The position numbers were made by a program, and so were the translations under genes. The notes under the pieces were generated by a model that had not been told where the DNA came from, searched no databases, and saw only the letters and a program-made list of their open reading frames with translations. From Dysgonomonas gadei ATCC BAA-286 (GTDB lineage: Bacteria > Bacteroidota > Bacteroidia > Bacteroidales > Dysgonomonadaceae), in the NCBI RefSeq assembly GCF_000213555.1, contig NZ_GL891983.1, positions 291,698 through 355,697 on the forward strand: a stretch of DNA of 64,000 nucleotides. The letters run 5' to 3'. Numbering within the stretch: position 1 is the stretch's first letter; the number at the start of each line of letters is the position of its first letter. Below are positions 53,204 to 62,929 of this stretch, piece after piece.

Positions 53204-56200
53204 ATGCGAAAGACAATCAAAAGAATTTTGTCTCTTATTTGTATCTCAATGTTTCTGGTATGCGGACAAAACGTATACGCCCAGCAACGGGAGATAAAAG
53301 GTACTGTTACCGATACTCAGGGTGAACCTCTGGTGGGTGTTACCGTTTCAATCAAAGGTACAACCAAAGGTACAATGACTGATATCGATGGCAAGTACAC
53401 TCTTTCTGTCAACAATGCTGACAAAACCCTTTCGGCATCATATATTGGTATGAAACCAAATGAAAAGCCGATCTCCGGAAATATAATCGACTTTGTTATG
53501 GAAGACCTTAGTTCCGAACTGGATGAGGTGGTAGTAATCGGTTACGGAACGGTTGCAAAAAAAGACCTGACAGGCTCCGTAGCTTCCATTGGGTCTAAAG
53601 ATATCGGCTCTATCCCTGTATCCAGTGCTGTTGAGGCTATGACCGGCAGACTGGCGGGAGTAAACATCACTACCACTGAAGGTTCTCCCGACGCAGATAT
53701 AAAAATCCGGGTGCGGGGTGGAGGCTCACTGTCTCAGGACAATTCTCCACTATATATTGTAGACGGATTTCAGGTTTCAAGTATCAGCGATATTGCACCC
53801 ACTGAAATACAGAGCATCGACGTATTGAAAGATGCCTCTTCTACAGCCATATACGGTGCGCGTGGCGCAAATGGTGTAATCATCATTACAACTAAAAGTG
53901 GCCATGAAGGAAAAACCAGAGTCGACTTCGGAGCATATTTCGGCATAAGAAAAGTCGCTAAAATGACTAAAGTGATGAGTCCGTATGACTTTGCTTACTA
54001 CCAGTACGAATTAGGCAATACCGACTATGGAGATTTTCAGGATCTGGATATCTGGAAATCTATAGAAGGAAATGATTTTCAGGACGAAATTTTCGGACGC
54101 ACCGGCAACCAGACACAATATAATGTAAATGTAAGCGGTGGGACCAAAGATATAAAGTACAGCGTAAGTTATGCCCATAACGAAGAAAAAAGCATCATGT
54201 TGGGCTCCGGCTTCAAGAAGGATAATATTAATGCAAAAATCAATACTAACCTGAACCAATGGTTGAGCCTGGACTTCAATGGACGCTTGAGTTATACATC
54301 TGTAGATGGCTTGAGTGGAGGTGCTGATACAAATGAATCGAATGCAGCTAATTCTATCGTTGCCAATTCGGCCCGTTTCCGTCCTGTTAATCCAATATCC
54401 AGTAATACGGACGATGAAGAAAACAATACTTCATCCCAGAAAAATCCATTGGAACGTTTACTGGCTACATACAAAAGACGCAACACATTCAATCAGAATT
54501 ATAACGCAGGGTTGAATTGGAAACCGACAAAGGAACTTACTTTCCGTTCCGAATTTGGTTATGGCTGGAAATATGACGATACAGACCAAATCTGGTCTGC
54601 CGATGCTGTTCAGAACTCAAAACTGAAATATGACGGGCAACCTCAGGCAATATTGTTAAGAACTACAACCAAGAACTGGCGGAATGCAAATACTGTGACT
54701 TACGATAATAAGAAAATGTTTGACGGACGCGACCACCTGAATATATTATTAGGGCATGAAGTCTCCAGCAGCCAGGCAAAATCAGTTGAAAACACATCTG
54801 TGGAATTTCCTGCTTCTATGACTATTGCCGAAGTGAAGGCTAACATGTCGGCGGGATCTCCACTACCTACAATTACGACAATAGGAGCAAAAGAGAATAT
54901 GCTATCTTTCTTTGGCCGTGTAAATTATACAATGCTGGGTAGATATTTATTCACCGCGACAATGCGGGCCGATGGCTCCAGTAAGTTTGCCCAAGGTAAC
55001 CAATGGGGTGTTTTCCCTTCTGCAGCATTGGCTTGGCGAATGTCTGACGAAGAATTCATGAGTAGTACCAATAGTTGGCTATCAAATATGAAATTCCGTC
55101 TGAGCTTTGGTACTGCAGGTAATAACCGTATTAAGTCTGGTTTGACAAATACCACTTATTCTATGGCCAGTAATACATCAAAAGCTCCTTTCTTTAATGA
55201 TAACCGCACCAGTATGCTGGAGGTAGGTAAAACTTTATACAATCCCGACCTGAAATGGGAAACAACTGTTACCCGTAACTTCGGTATCGATTATGGCTTC
55301 CTGAACAATCGTATTTCCGGTACTTTAGACTTATATTGGAATACAACCAGGGATTTGCTAATGCAAACAGTAATCCCGTCAAATACAGGCTATGACAATC
55401 AATTCCAGAATTTTGGACAGACATCGAACAAGGGCGTCGAACTAGCAATGAATACCATATTAGTAGATCAAAAGAATTTTAATCTGAACTTTAACTTCAA
55501 CATATCTTACAACAGGAGTAAAATTGACAAGCTACCTATAGAAAGTTCGTGGCAAAGCAGTAGCTGGGCAGGTAGTACTCTTTACAAATACGAAGATTTC
55601 CGTGTGGAAGAAGGCGGACGCCTCGGTGAAATCTGGGGTTATAAGACCAATGGATACTTTACGGCATACGACCCGAATACTAATCCCAACGGCGAATTGG
55701 TATTGAATGGTACAAACTGGGTATTGAGAGATGGTATTGTTGACAACAGTAAAACCATTACCGGAGGTAACTACTATCCGGGCGCATTAAAAGTCGAATG
55801 TGACGAAAACGGAGAACCTCTCAAACAGAGATTAGGCAACACTATAGCTCCTGTTACAGGTGGTTTTGGGTTCAATGGTAATATAGGTAATTTTGATTTC
55901 AATGTATTCTGTAACTATTCCATTGGAAACAAAATCATAAACGGGAATAAACTGGCATTGGCTTTCAACACAGGATCTGCAAAAGGTTATAACCTTAATA
56001 ACGATTTTGCGATAAGCAACCGTTATACATGGATTGACCCCGCAACAGGAATGAATCTTGGTAAAATAAGCAATTCTACGATATCTTATTATGGAAGTGC
56101 CGATGCTGTAGCTGCACGCCTGAATGAAATAAATGCAGGAGCCAATATATACAACCCGGCTGCTGTCAGCAATATGCAATTGATAGATTATGCCGTAGAG

Positions 56201-56452
56201 AATGCCTCATTCTTGCGTATAAACAATGTGACTATAGGCTATAACTTTCCTAAGACGTGGGTAAGAAAAGCCTTTATACAAGATGTAAGAATCTACTTAA
56301 CAGGCTACAATCTGCTGTGTATCACAGATTATTCAGGATCTGACCCTGAAGTGGACACAAGTAGCAAGAGAAACCCGATGACTCCGGGTGTTGACTATGC
56401 ATCATATCCGAAAAGCCGTTCTTTTGTAGCCGGTATAAATGTATCATTCTAA
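53204..56452 (+). CDS. SusC-like TonB-dependent outer-membrane transporter (pectin PUL)
   Basis: 1082 aa. Signal peptide about 1-27 (ending VYAQ). CarboxypepD-reg-like domain (about 30-110, GTVTDTQGEPLVGVTVSIKGTTKGT). The plug starts DEVVVIGYGTVAKKDLTGSVASI and has IKIRVRGGGSLSQDNSPLYIVDG and PTEIQSIDVLKDASSTAIYGARGANG. The barrel ends VAGINVSF with terminal Phe. It would import pectin oligomers caught by the SusD encoded 22 bases downstream. First gene of a plus-strand run reaching the window edge, probably activated by the divergent HTCS. Confidence 0.94.
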   Translation: MRKTIKRILSLICISMFLVCGQNVYAQQREIKGTVTDTQGEPLVGVTVSIKGTTKGTMTDIDGKYTLSVNNADKTLSASYIGMKPNEKPISGNIIDFVMEDLSSELDEVVVIGYGTVAKKDLTGSVASIGSKDIGSIPVSSAVEAMTGRLAGVNITTTEGSPDADIKIRVRGGGSLSQDNSPLYIVDGFQVSSISDIAPTEIQSIDVLKDASSTAIYGARGANGVIIITTKSGHEGKTRVDFGAYFGIRKVAKMTKVMSPYDFAYYQYELGNTDYGDFQDLDIWKSIEGNDFQDEIFGRTGNQTQYNVNVSGGTKDIKYSVSYAHNEEKSIMLGSGFKKDNINAKINTNLNQWLSLDFNGRLSYTSVDGLSGGADTNESNAANSIVANSARFRPVNPISSNTDDEENNTSSQKNPLERLLATYKRRNTFNQNYNAGLNWKPTKELTFRSEFGYGWKYDDTDQIWSADAVQNSKLKYDGQPQAILLRTTTKNWRNANTVTYDNKKMFDGRDHLNILLGHEVSSSQAKSVENTSVEFPASMTIAEVKANMSAGSPLPTITTIGAKENMLSFFGRVNYTMLGRYLFTATMRADGSSKFAQGNQWGVFPSAALAWRMSDEEFMSSTNSWLSNMKFRLSFGTAGNNRIKSGLTNTTYSMASNTSKAPFFNDNRTSMLEVGKTLYNPDLKWETTVTRNFGIDYGFLNNRISGTLDLYWNTTRDLLMQTVIPSNTGYDNQFQNFGQTSNKGVELAMNTILVDQKNFNLNFNFNISYNRSKIDKLPIESSWQSSSWAGSTLYKYEDFRVEEGGRLGEIWGYKTNGYFTAYDPNTNPNGELVLNGTNWVLRDGIVDNSKTITGGNYYPGALKVECDENGEPLKQRLGNTIAPVTGGFGFNGNIGNFDFNVFCNYSIGNKIINGNKLALAFNTGSAKGYNLNNDFAISNRYTWIDPATGMNLGKISNSTISYYGSADAVAARLNEINAGANIYNPAAVSNMQLIDYAVENASFLRINNVTIGYNFPKTWVRKAFIQDVRIYLTGYNLLCITDYSGSDPEVDTSSKRNPMTPGVDYASYPKSRSFVAGINVSF

Positions 56453-56474
56453 TTTCTAAAGAAGAAAAACGATT

Positions 56475-58403
56475 ATGAAAAATATAATTAAAACAATAGC
56501 ATTGTCTGCCGGTATACTCGGCTTATCTGCCTGCTCCGATTTTTTAGACCAGAGTTCACCGTCAGAACTAACAAAAGACCTTGTTTTTGAATCGACATAT
56601 TACACCGGGTTAACAATAAACAAACTCTATGGAGAGATGACCCTGGACCAAACTTACTCACAATATATCCCTATCGTATGGGGAACAAACACCGATTGTG
56701 AACTGATAGACGGATTGGGCGGGGATGCCACCAATACTGCCAATGAACGTGGTAATATGAATTACAATGCCAGCCCGGGTTGGGGGAATATTGCCAAACT
56801 ATGGGACGCTATGTATGGTATGATCGAAAATGCCAACCTTACTGTTGAAGGCATCAATAGCAGCACCCTGGCCCAATCGGGAGGCAGTGATGGCACCACA
56901 ATGCTTCGTTTCAAAGGTGAAGCATTAACCATTCGTGCTATGCTATATTTTGACCTGATTCGTTTCTTTGGAGACGTACCGTTGAAACTTGAATCTTCGA
57001 AATCCGATTTAAGTAATGCCTATCTCGAAAAAACAGACCGGGATGAGATTATGGATCGGTTAATTACAGATTTGGAGGAAGCCATCGGGCTTCTCCCCTG
57101 GGCCGGAGAGGTTTCTTCTTACACTACTGAACGTGTAACCAAAGGTTATGCGCATACATTATTAGCTAATATCGCCCTGACCCGTGGCGGGTGGGCTATC
57201 CGTGAGAAATCGAAAAGTGGTTATATCACCGCCACTGAAAATAGCGATGGGACCTACCCCACTCAGCGCTGCGACGATGCTACCCGTAAATCCATGTATG
57301 AGTTGGCTTTGACTCATTTATCTGCTGTTATTACCAATAATACCCATAAATTGAACCCTTCGGTCGAAGACCAATGGTACTTACTCAACCAGAGCCGACT
57401 GGACCAGACTTATCGTGAGAATATATTCGAAATTCCAATGGGATTAGGTGTAAGCAGTGAACTTGGCTATACGATAGGGGTGCGTATCAATGGAGCCAGT
57501 GCTCAATACGGAGAAAAAGGCAACTCTTCCGGAAAACAAAAAGTTACCGCTCCTTTCTTCTGGTCATTTGACAAAAACGACCTGCGCCGTGATATTACAT
57601 GTGCCCATGTACAATTGAAAGAAACCAACGGAGTTTTGGAAGAATCTACGATAGGAAATACTCCGTTTGGTATTTACGTCGGGAAGTGGGATATCCGCAA
57701 AATGAGCGAAGCATGGCGTAATGTGGCAATCGCGACGGGCAATGCAAAATGGATGAGTGGTATCAATGTAGTAAGGATGCGTTATCCGCAAGTATTGCTG
57801 ATGTATGCGGAAGTAATGAACGAGCTGGCCGGCCCCGATGGAGGTTATACCAATTCGGCCGGGTTGACAGCCCGTCAGGCATTAAGCGAAGTGCATTCCC
57901 GTGCGTTTGATGATACACATAAAAGTGTCGCGGAAGAATATGTTGCAAAAATCCCTGCTGACAAAGATTCTTTCTTCAATGCAATAGTTGATGAAAATGC
58001 CTGGGAGCTGGCTGGTGAAGGTTTCCGCAAATTTGATTTGATCCGCTGGAATCTGTTAAGCAAAAAGATTGATAAATTCAAAACTGATTACGAAGAGCAG
58101 TTGGCAAATAAATATCCTGAAAAAATTTATTTCAACTATACCGATGCATCAAAAACAGTCATCGACATGTCCAGTGTAACATGGTATGAAACGCCGGCCA
58201 ACACAAGTAACTATGATGCTAATGCATCATTCTTCGGAGCCGAAAGGACTGCTGCTACCCAAACGCAGTTAAAAACCAATCTGCCGTCTATTTCATCCGG
58301 ATTGAATTCAACGGTAAGGAACCGTTACTTATTGCCGTTGGCTTCGACAACGATTTCGGCATCTAACGGAAAATTGCAAAATTCATATGGATACAGCAAT
58401 TAA
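56475..58403 (+). CDS. SusD/RagB-like surface lipoprotein (pectin PUL)
   Basis: 642 aa. Lipobox LSAC, Cys20, followed by SDFLDQSSPSEL, the classical SusD start. Helical repeat marks include LRFKGEALTIRAMLYFDLIRFFGDVPLKLES, VVRMRYPQVLLMYAEVMNELAG and ENAWELAGEGFRKFDLIRWNLL. Good length for the main SusD family. It binds pectin fragments at the surface. Its end overlaps an upstream ATG of the next frame by 17 bases, but the real start of that gene is probably just after this stop. Confidence 0.94.
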   Translation: MKNIIKTIALSAGILGLSACSDFLDQSSPSELTKDLVFESTYYTGLTINKLYGEMTLDQTYSQYIPIVWGTNTDCELIDGLGGDATNTANERGNMNYNASPGWGNIAKLWDAMYGMIENANLTVEGINSSTLAQSGGSDGTTMLRFKGEALTIRAMLYFDLIRFFGDVPLKLESSKSDLSNAYLEKTDRDEIMDRLITDLEEAIGLLPWAGEVSSYTTERVTKGYAHTLLANIALTRGGWAIREKSKSGYITATENSDGTYPTQRCDDATRKSMYELALTHLSAVITNNTHKLNPSVEDQWYLLNQSRLDQTYRENIFEIPMGLGVSSELGYTIGVRINGASAQYGEKGNSSGKQKVTAPFFWSFDKNDLRRDITCAHVQLKETNGVLEESTIGNTPFGIYVGKWDIRKMSEAWRNVAIATGNAKWMSGINVVRMRYPQVLLMYAEVMNELAGPDGGYTNSAGLTARQALSEVHSRAFDDTHKSVAEEYVAKIPADKDSFFNAIVDENAWELAGEGFRKFDLIRWNLLSKKIDKFKTDYEEQLANKYPEKIYFNYTDASKTVIDMSSVTWYETPANTSNYDANASFFGAERTAATQTQLKTNLPSISSGLNSTVRNRYLLPLASTTISASNGKLQNSYGYSN

Positions 58404-58422
58404 TAGTGTACAAAAAAATAAA

Positions 58423-60042
58423 ATGAGCAAGATGAAAAAAATAAAATATATAATCGGTCGGGGAGCATTCACGCTTCTGACCATATTTGCCACTGTGTCT
58501 TGTACAGATGGAAATGACTGGGATGTAGACAACTCATACAATCGTTTGTTCAGCGTCACTTCTTCATCACTGAGCATTTCTCCCGAAGCTACAACAGCAG
58601 AATTCAAGTGGACGAAAACTCCGGGCACCGAATATTATATAATAGAAGTCAGCAAGGATACTTTATATAACGAGGTACCCATGAATAACACTAATAGCGT
58701 TGTTTTCGGCGAAGACAAAACGATCACTCAATCTCCTTATGTATTGACAGACCTGGATAGTGACAGTAAGTACTTTATCCGTATTAAAGCCATGTCTTCG
58801 GTAAAAACCGAATCAAAATGGGCTTATCCTGAGAAATTTTCGTTTAAGACTAAATCGGAGCAGATAATGAACTCTGTATCAAACAGTGACAAGACATCGA
58901 GCAGTATAAGGCTATCATGGACTGCCGGAGCAGCCGTTACTAAAATAGAATTGCTGAAAAACAATCTGGTAGTTCAGGAAAAAACTTTGACTGCTGACGA
59001 AATCGCCGCCGGAGAAACTACTTTGACCGGTCTTGAACCGAATACTTCTTATCAGGCCAATCTGTATAATAACATTATCAGAAGAGGCTATGCTCTTTTT
59101 ATTACTTTCCCGGAAGCACCTAACGCCGACATTATACTATATCTGGCCACTGACGATATCATCGACCAGACATATCTGGATGGTCTGGCAACACAGTACC
59201 CGGGTAAATCGATAACTCTGGCACTAGCTGCAGACGCAACCTACACCGTAGCTGAAAAAATAACAATACCGGATGGAATGTCAATCAACTTCTTCGGTAT
59301 TCCCGGGAGTAATAAAACTGCACTAAGAATTCAGGGAACTGTAGATTATGCCGGAAGTCATGATTTCATCACATTCCAGAATTTAAATCTTGATTGCCTG
59401 AATAAAGGCTATATAATGAATCAGAGTAGCGCGGGACAGGTAAATAAGATTGAGTTTGATGACTGTCTTATTCAGAATATAGCGACAAGTTTTTTCCGTA
59501 TGCAGAGTACGCCGATAAAAGTTGTCAACTCACTCATTCTTAACAATTGTATCTTCCGTAATATCGGTAGCGGTTACTTCTTTATTCATATCGATGCTAA
59601 TTCAGGAAGTGGCGTATTAAAGAATCTGACTATAAGCAATTCTACTTTCGATAAAGTATGTGCATCAGGGAAAGGATTTATTTACAGTAACAAGACTAAT
59701 ATGGAGAGCCTGACTATAAGCAATTGCACCTTGTATAAAGTAGCAGGAGCCAGCCAGCGTTTTATTGATTTTAACACTGGTTATGGAGCTACGGCCTTCA
59801 GTATCAGCAATACTATATTAGGTATGACTGGTGATGCGACAACCTTAGGTATCCGTTCCGCATCTGCTCCATCTATAAACTCTACATATGCGACAAGTAA
59901 TTGGGCTCAAACTAATGACGCCGTTACTTATTCTACATATAGCGGTACTGCAGCCGACTTATTTACAGATCCTGAGAATGGCGATTTCTCAATTAAAGAC
60001 GGCTCGTTCAACAATAATGTCGGAGATCCCAGATGGCGTTAA
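58423..60042 (+). CDS. DUF4957/DUF5123-type surface lipoprotein with fibronectin-like and beta-helix regions
   Basis: 539 aa from ATG 58423. ATG 58387 lies inside the SusD gene and ATG 58432 is also possible. A lipoprotein signal ends ATVSC (Cys27), followed by the acidic TDGNDWDVD that favours surface display. Two fibronectin-III-like modules (about 40-130 and 135-225) precede a right-handed beta-helix-like repeat region with stacked N-C/S-T turns (LNNCIFRNIG, ISNSTFDKVC, ISNCTLYKVAG) and the C-terminal NGDFSIKDGSFNNNVGDPRW typical of DUF5123. It occupies the SusE/SGBP position of the PUL and is likely a pectin-binding protein without obvious catalytic residues. Confidence 0.85.
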   Translation: MSKMKKIKYIIGRGAFTLLTIFATVSCTDGNDWDVDNSYNRLFSVTSSSLSISPEATTAEFKWTKTPGTEYYIIEVSKDTLYNEVPMNNTNSVVFGEDKTITQSPYVLTDLDSDSKYFIRIKAMSSVKTESKWAYPEKFSFKTKSEQIMNSVSNSDKTSSSIRLSWTAGAAVTKIELLKNNLVVQEKTLTADEIAAGETTLTGLEPNTSYQANLYNNIIRRGYALFITFPEAPNADIILYLATDDIIDQTYLDGLATQYPGKSITLALAADATYTVAEKITIPDGMSINFFGIPGSNKTALRIQGTVDYAGSHDFITFQNLNLDCLNKGYIMNQSSAGQVNKIEFDDCLIQNIATSFFRMQSTPIKVVNSLILNNCIFRNIGSGYFFIHIDANSGSGVLKNLTISNSTFDKVCASGKGFIYSNKTNMESLTISNCTLYKVAGASQRFIDFNTGYGATAFSISNTILGMTGDATTLGIRSASAPSINSTYATSNWAQTNDAVTYSTYSGTAADLFTDPENGDFSIKDGSFNNNVGDPRWR

Positions 60043-60066
60043 TAAAGAATTAATATATTAACATAG

Positions 60067-60089
60067 AGGAGGATATAACATCCTCCTTT
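60067..60089 (+). terminator. Intercistronic hairpin between the surface lipoprotein and GH28 genes
   Basis: AGGAGGAT and ATCCTCCT form a perfect 8-bp stem with a 5-base loop followed by TT. The T-run is short, so partial termination or mRNA stabilisation of the susCD part is more likely than full termination. Confidence 0.55.
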
Positions 60090-60108
60090 ATCTAAAAAAA
60101 GTAATGAT

Positions 60109-61746
60109 ATGAATTTTTTGACAAAAATGTCTTTTGTCCTTCTATATATTTTGCTTTCTGTAAGCACGGCAAAGGCTGAAAACAGATATAACCATCTTTA
60201 CAAAAACCTGCCATTCGAAATGCCGGCCATTCAACGTCCGGTATTCCCTGACAATAAAGTATCAATTACCGATTTTGGCGGAATACCCGATGGGATTACC
60301 CTGAATACAGACGCGTTTGCAAAAGCAATGGACGCCCTGTCTAATAAAGGAGGCGGAACTCTTTTCGTACCTTCCGGAGTATGGTATACAGGTCCCATTG
60401 TTTTCAAATCAAATATAAATCTGCATTTAGAAAAAGGCGCTTTAATATTATTTTCCGCCGATTTCAACCTGTATCCGCTTGTCAACACTGTATTTGAAGG
60501 ACTTGACACACGCCGTTGCCAATCACCTATATCAGGACGTAACCTTGAAAATATAGCTATAACCGGAGAAGGATCCATTAATGGTTCGGGTGAAGCATGG
60601 CGACCTCTGAAAAAAAGTAAAGTGACAGAAATCCATTGGAAAAAAGTAATTAACTCCGGAGGTGTAGTCAAAGATGGTAATTACTGGTTCCCATCAAAAG
60701 GCTCTCTGAAAGGACTTGAAATAAGTGACATGAACGTCCCCCGTCATGATCTGACCGAAGCCGAATGGATGGAGATCAAAGACTTTCTTCGTCCGGTAAT
60801 GGTGAGCTTCATCGAGTGCAAAAATGTATTACTGGAAGGTGTTCTGTTCGAAAATTCACCAAGTTGGAACATACACCCTCTAATGTGCGAGAATGTGATC
60901 TTAGACAATGTAATGGTACGCAACCCGGGATATGCGCAAAATGGAGATGGCCTGGATCTGGAATCATGTAAGAATTCCATTATAGTAAACAGTATCTTCG
61001 ATGTTGGTGACGATGCTATCTGCATCAAATCGGGCAAAGATGAAGACGGTCGCCGACGCAATCGTCCTACTGAAAACGTATTGATAGATAATTGTAAAGT
61101 TTTTCAGGGACATGGAGGATTTGTTGTAGGTAGTGAGATGTCGGGTAGTGTCAGGAATATATTGGTATCCAACTGCCAGTTTCTGGGTACAGACGTAGGC
61201 CTGAGATTTAAAAGTTGCCGTGGCCGTGGCGGTGTGGTGGAAAATATTTATATTAGAGACATAAATATGTTTGACATTGCAACCGAGTCGTTCCTTTTCG
61301 ACCTTTATTATGGCGGTAAATCGGCGGTAGAATCGCTTGAAGATGGCGATACCATACCTGTAACATCTACTATTCTGGCAGTGGACGAAACAACTCCTGC
61401 ATTCAAAAATATTTATGTAAAAAACCTTGTGTCGCGAAATGCGCGCCGGGCTATGTTTTTTAACGGCTTGCCGGAAATGAAGATTGAAAATATAAACGTT
61501 GAAGATGTTACTATCACTTCAATAATCGGTGCAGAGCTTGTAGAATCGAAAGGTATTCATTTCAAAAATGTAAGGATCAATCCGAAAGAAGGAGCTGCAT
61601 TGATTCTAAAAAATGTAGAAGATGTATATATATCCGGATTTGAATATCCGTCGACATTGAAAGAGGTAGTAAATATCAGCGGAAGCAATAAAGATATACA
61701 TTTACCAAAAACGATAGATAAAACTCTTATCAACGAAACAAAATAA
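60109..61746 (+). CDS. GH28 polygalacturonase-type glycoside hydrolase
   Basis: 545 aa. Signal peptide about 1-23 (ending AKA). The N-terminal NKVSITDFGGIPDGITLNTDAF is the usual bacterial GH28 entry strand, followed by a right-handed beta-helix. The active-site groups are visible: NGDGLDLESC (about 280), GDDAICIKSGKD (about 300), GHGGFVVGSEMSG (about 334) and LRFKSCRGRGG (about 365), carrying the three acid Asp residues, the His and the basic residue. It hydrolyses alpha-1,4-galacturonosyl links in homogalacturonan or rhamnogalacturonan. The long KSKVTEIHWKKVINSGGVVKDG insertion is common in Bacteroidota exo-type members. Confidence 0.93.
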   Translation: MNFLTKMSFVLLYILLSVSTAKAENRYNHLYKNLPFEMPAIQRPVFPDNKVSITDFGGIPDGITLNTDAFAKAMDALSNKGGGTLFVPSGVWYTGPIVFKSNINLHLEKGALILFSADFNLYPLVNTVFEGLDTRRCQSPISGRNLENIAITGEGSINGSGEAWRPLKKSKVTEIHWKKVINSGGVVKDGNYWFPSKGSLKGLEISDMNVPRHDLTEAEWMEIKDFLRPVMVSFIECKNVLLEGVLFENSPSWNIHPLMCENVILDNVMVRNPGYAQNGDGLDLESCKNSIIVNSIFDVGDDAICIKSGKDEDGRRRNRPTENVLIDNCKVFQGHGGFVVGSEMSGSVRNILVSNCQFLGTDVGLRFKSCRGRGGVVENIYIRDINMFDIATESFLFDLYYGGKSAVESLEDGDTIPVTSTILAVDETTPAFKNIYVKNLVSRNARRAMFFNGLPEMKIENINVEDVTITSIIGAELVESKGIHFKNVRINPKEGAALILKNVEDVYISGFEYPSTLKEVVNISGSNKDIHLPKTIDKTLINETK

Positions 61747-61755
61747 AAGGACGGT

Positions 61756-62922
61756 ATGAAGGCTAAACTACTTATTTCTTTATTGTCTATAGCTTCCATC
61801 ATATCAATGGAAGCCCAGACAAAATATTATGTCCGCCTGACCGATTCGGAAATCAAGCGAAACCCCGAATCGTGGATGCTCGATTTTTCCAAAGCTCCCA
61901 AATGGAACTATTGCCACGGACTTGAGTTGCAAGCCATATTTCAAACATGGCAAAAGACTTTCGATCAAACATATTACGACTATGTATATAGTTTTGCCGA
62001 CCTCATGGTAGAACCTGACGGACAGATAAAAACCTACAAACCTCTGGAATACAATATAGACCGTGTAAACTCCGGTAAATTTCTCTTTCCTATGTATGCG
62101 CTTACCAAACAGGAGCGTTTCAAAAAAGCTCTCGACCTGATGCGCGACCAGATGCGGACACATCCGCGTACTGCCGACGGTAGTTTCTGGCATAAGAAGA
62201 TATACCCCCATCAGGTATGGCTGGATGGGCTATACATGGCAGGACCTTTTCTTGCAGAATATGCTAAGACGTTCAATGAACCCGAGTTATTTGATGATGT
62301 TGTTGTTCAAATACTGGATGTACATAAATACATGTATGATGCCAAAACAGGCCTTTACTATCATGGCTGGGACGAAAGCAAGGAGCAACGATGGGCTGAC
62401 AAAAAAACAGGACTGTCTCCTAATTTCTGGTCGAGAAGTATAGGTTGGTATATGATGGCAATGGTGGATATACTTGATTACCTACCTGAAAACCACGAAA
62501 AACGTGGGGATATAATCAAATTACTGCAAAATCTGTCGTCCGCTATCGAAAAATACAGGGATGAAAAAACCGGAATGTGGTATCAGGTAACCGACCAGAT
62601 GGGGCGCAAAGGTAACTATATAGAATCGAGTGCATCGGCTATGTTTATCTATACATGGGTGAAAGGTGCTCAGAAAGGATATCTGGATAAAAGTTATCTC
62701 GAAAAAGGAGGAATAGCTTATGACCAGTTTGTAAAAAGATTTATAAAAGATAACGGAGACGGTACTATATCACTCATTGACGGTTGTAGCGTTGCCGGAC
62801 TTGGCGGAGATAAAAGCTATCGCGACGGAAGTTACGAATACTATATAAATGAGCCCGTAAGGGATAACGACCCTAAAGCAGTAGGGCCATTTATTATGCT
62901 TAGTATCTTACTCAATAAATAA
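61756..62922 (+). CDS. GH105 unsaturated rhamnogalacturonyl/galacturonyl hydrolase
   Basis: 388 aa. Signal peptide about 1-21 (ending MEAQ). An alpha/alpha-barrel of the GH88/GH105 type shows WNYCHGLELQAIFQTWQ, NIDRVNSGKFLFPMYALT, HQVWLDGLYMAGPFLAEYA (catalytic Asp near residue 156), GLSPNFWSRSIGWYMMAMVDIL and GNYIESSASAMFIYTWVKGAQKGYL. It removes the 4,5-unsaturated uronic acid left at the non-reducing end by pectin lyases, so it acts after the PL1-type enzyme encoded next. It lies nine bases after the GH28 gene. Periplasmic location inferred. Confidence 0.94.
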   Translation: MKAKLLISLLSIASIISMEAQTKYYVRLTDSEIKRNPESWMLDFSKAPKWNYCHGLELQAIFQTWQKTFDQTYYDYVYSFADLMVEPDGQIKTYKPLEYNIDRVNSGKFLFPMYALTKQERFKKALDLMRDQMRTHPRTADGSFWHKKIYPHQVWLDGLYMAGPFLAEYAKTFNEPELFDDVVVQILDVHKYMYDAKTGLYYHGWDESKEQRWADKKTGLSPNFWSRSIGWYMMAMVDILDYLPENHEKRGDIIKLLQNLSSAIEKYRDEKTGMWYQVTDQMGRKGNYIESSASAMFIYTWVKGAQKGYLDKSYLEKGGIAYDQFVKRFIKDNGDGTISLIDGCSVAGLGGDKSYRDGSYEYYINEPVRDNDPKAVGPFIMLSILLNK

Positions 62923-62929
62923 ACTTCAA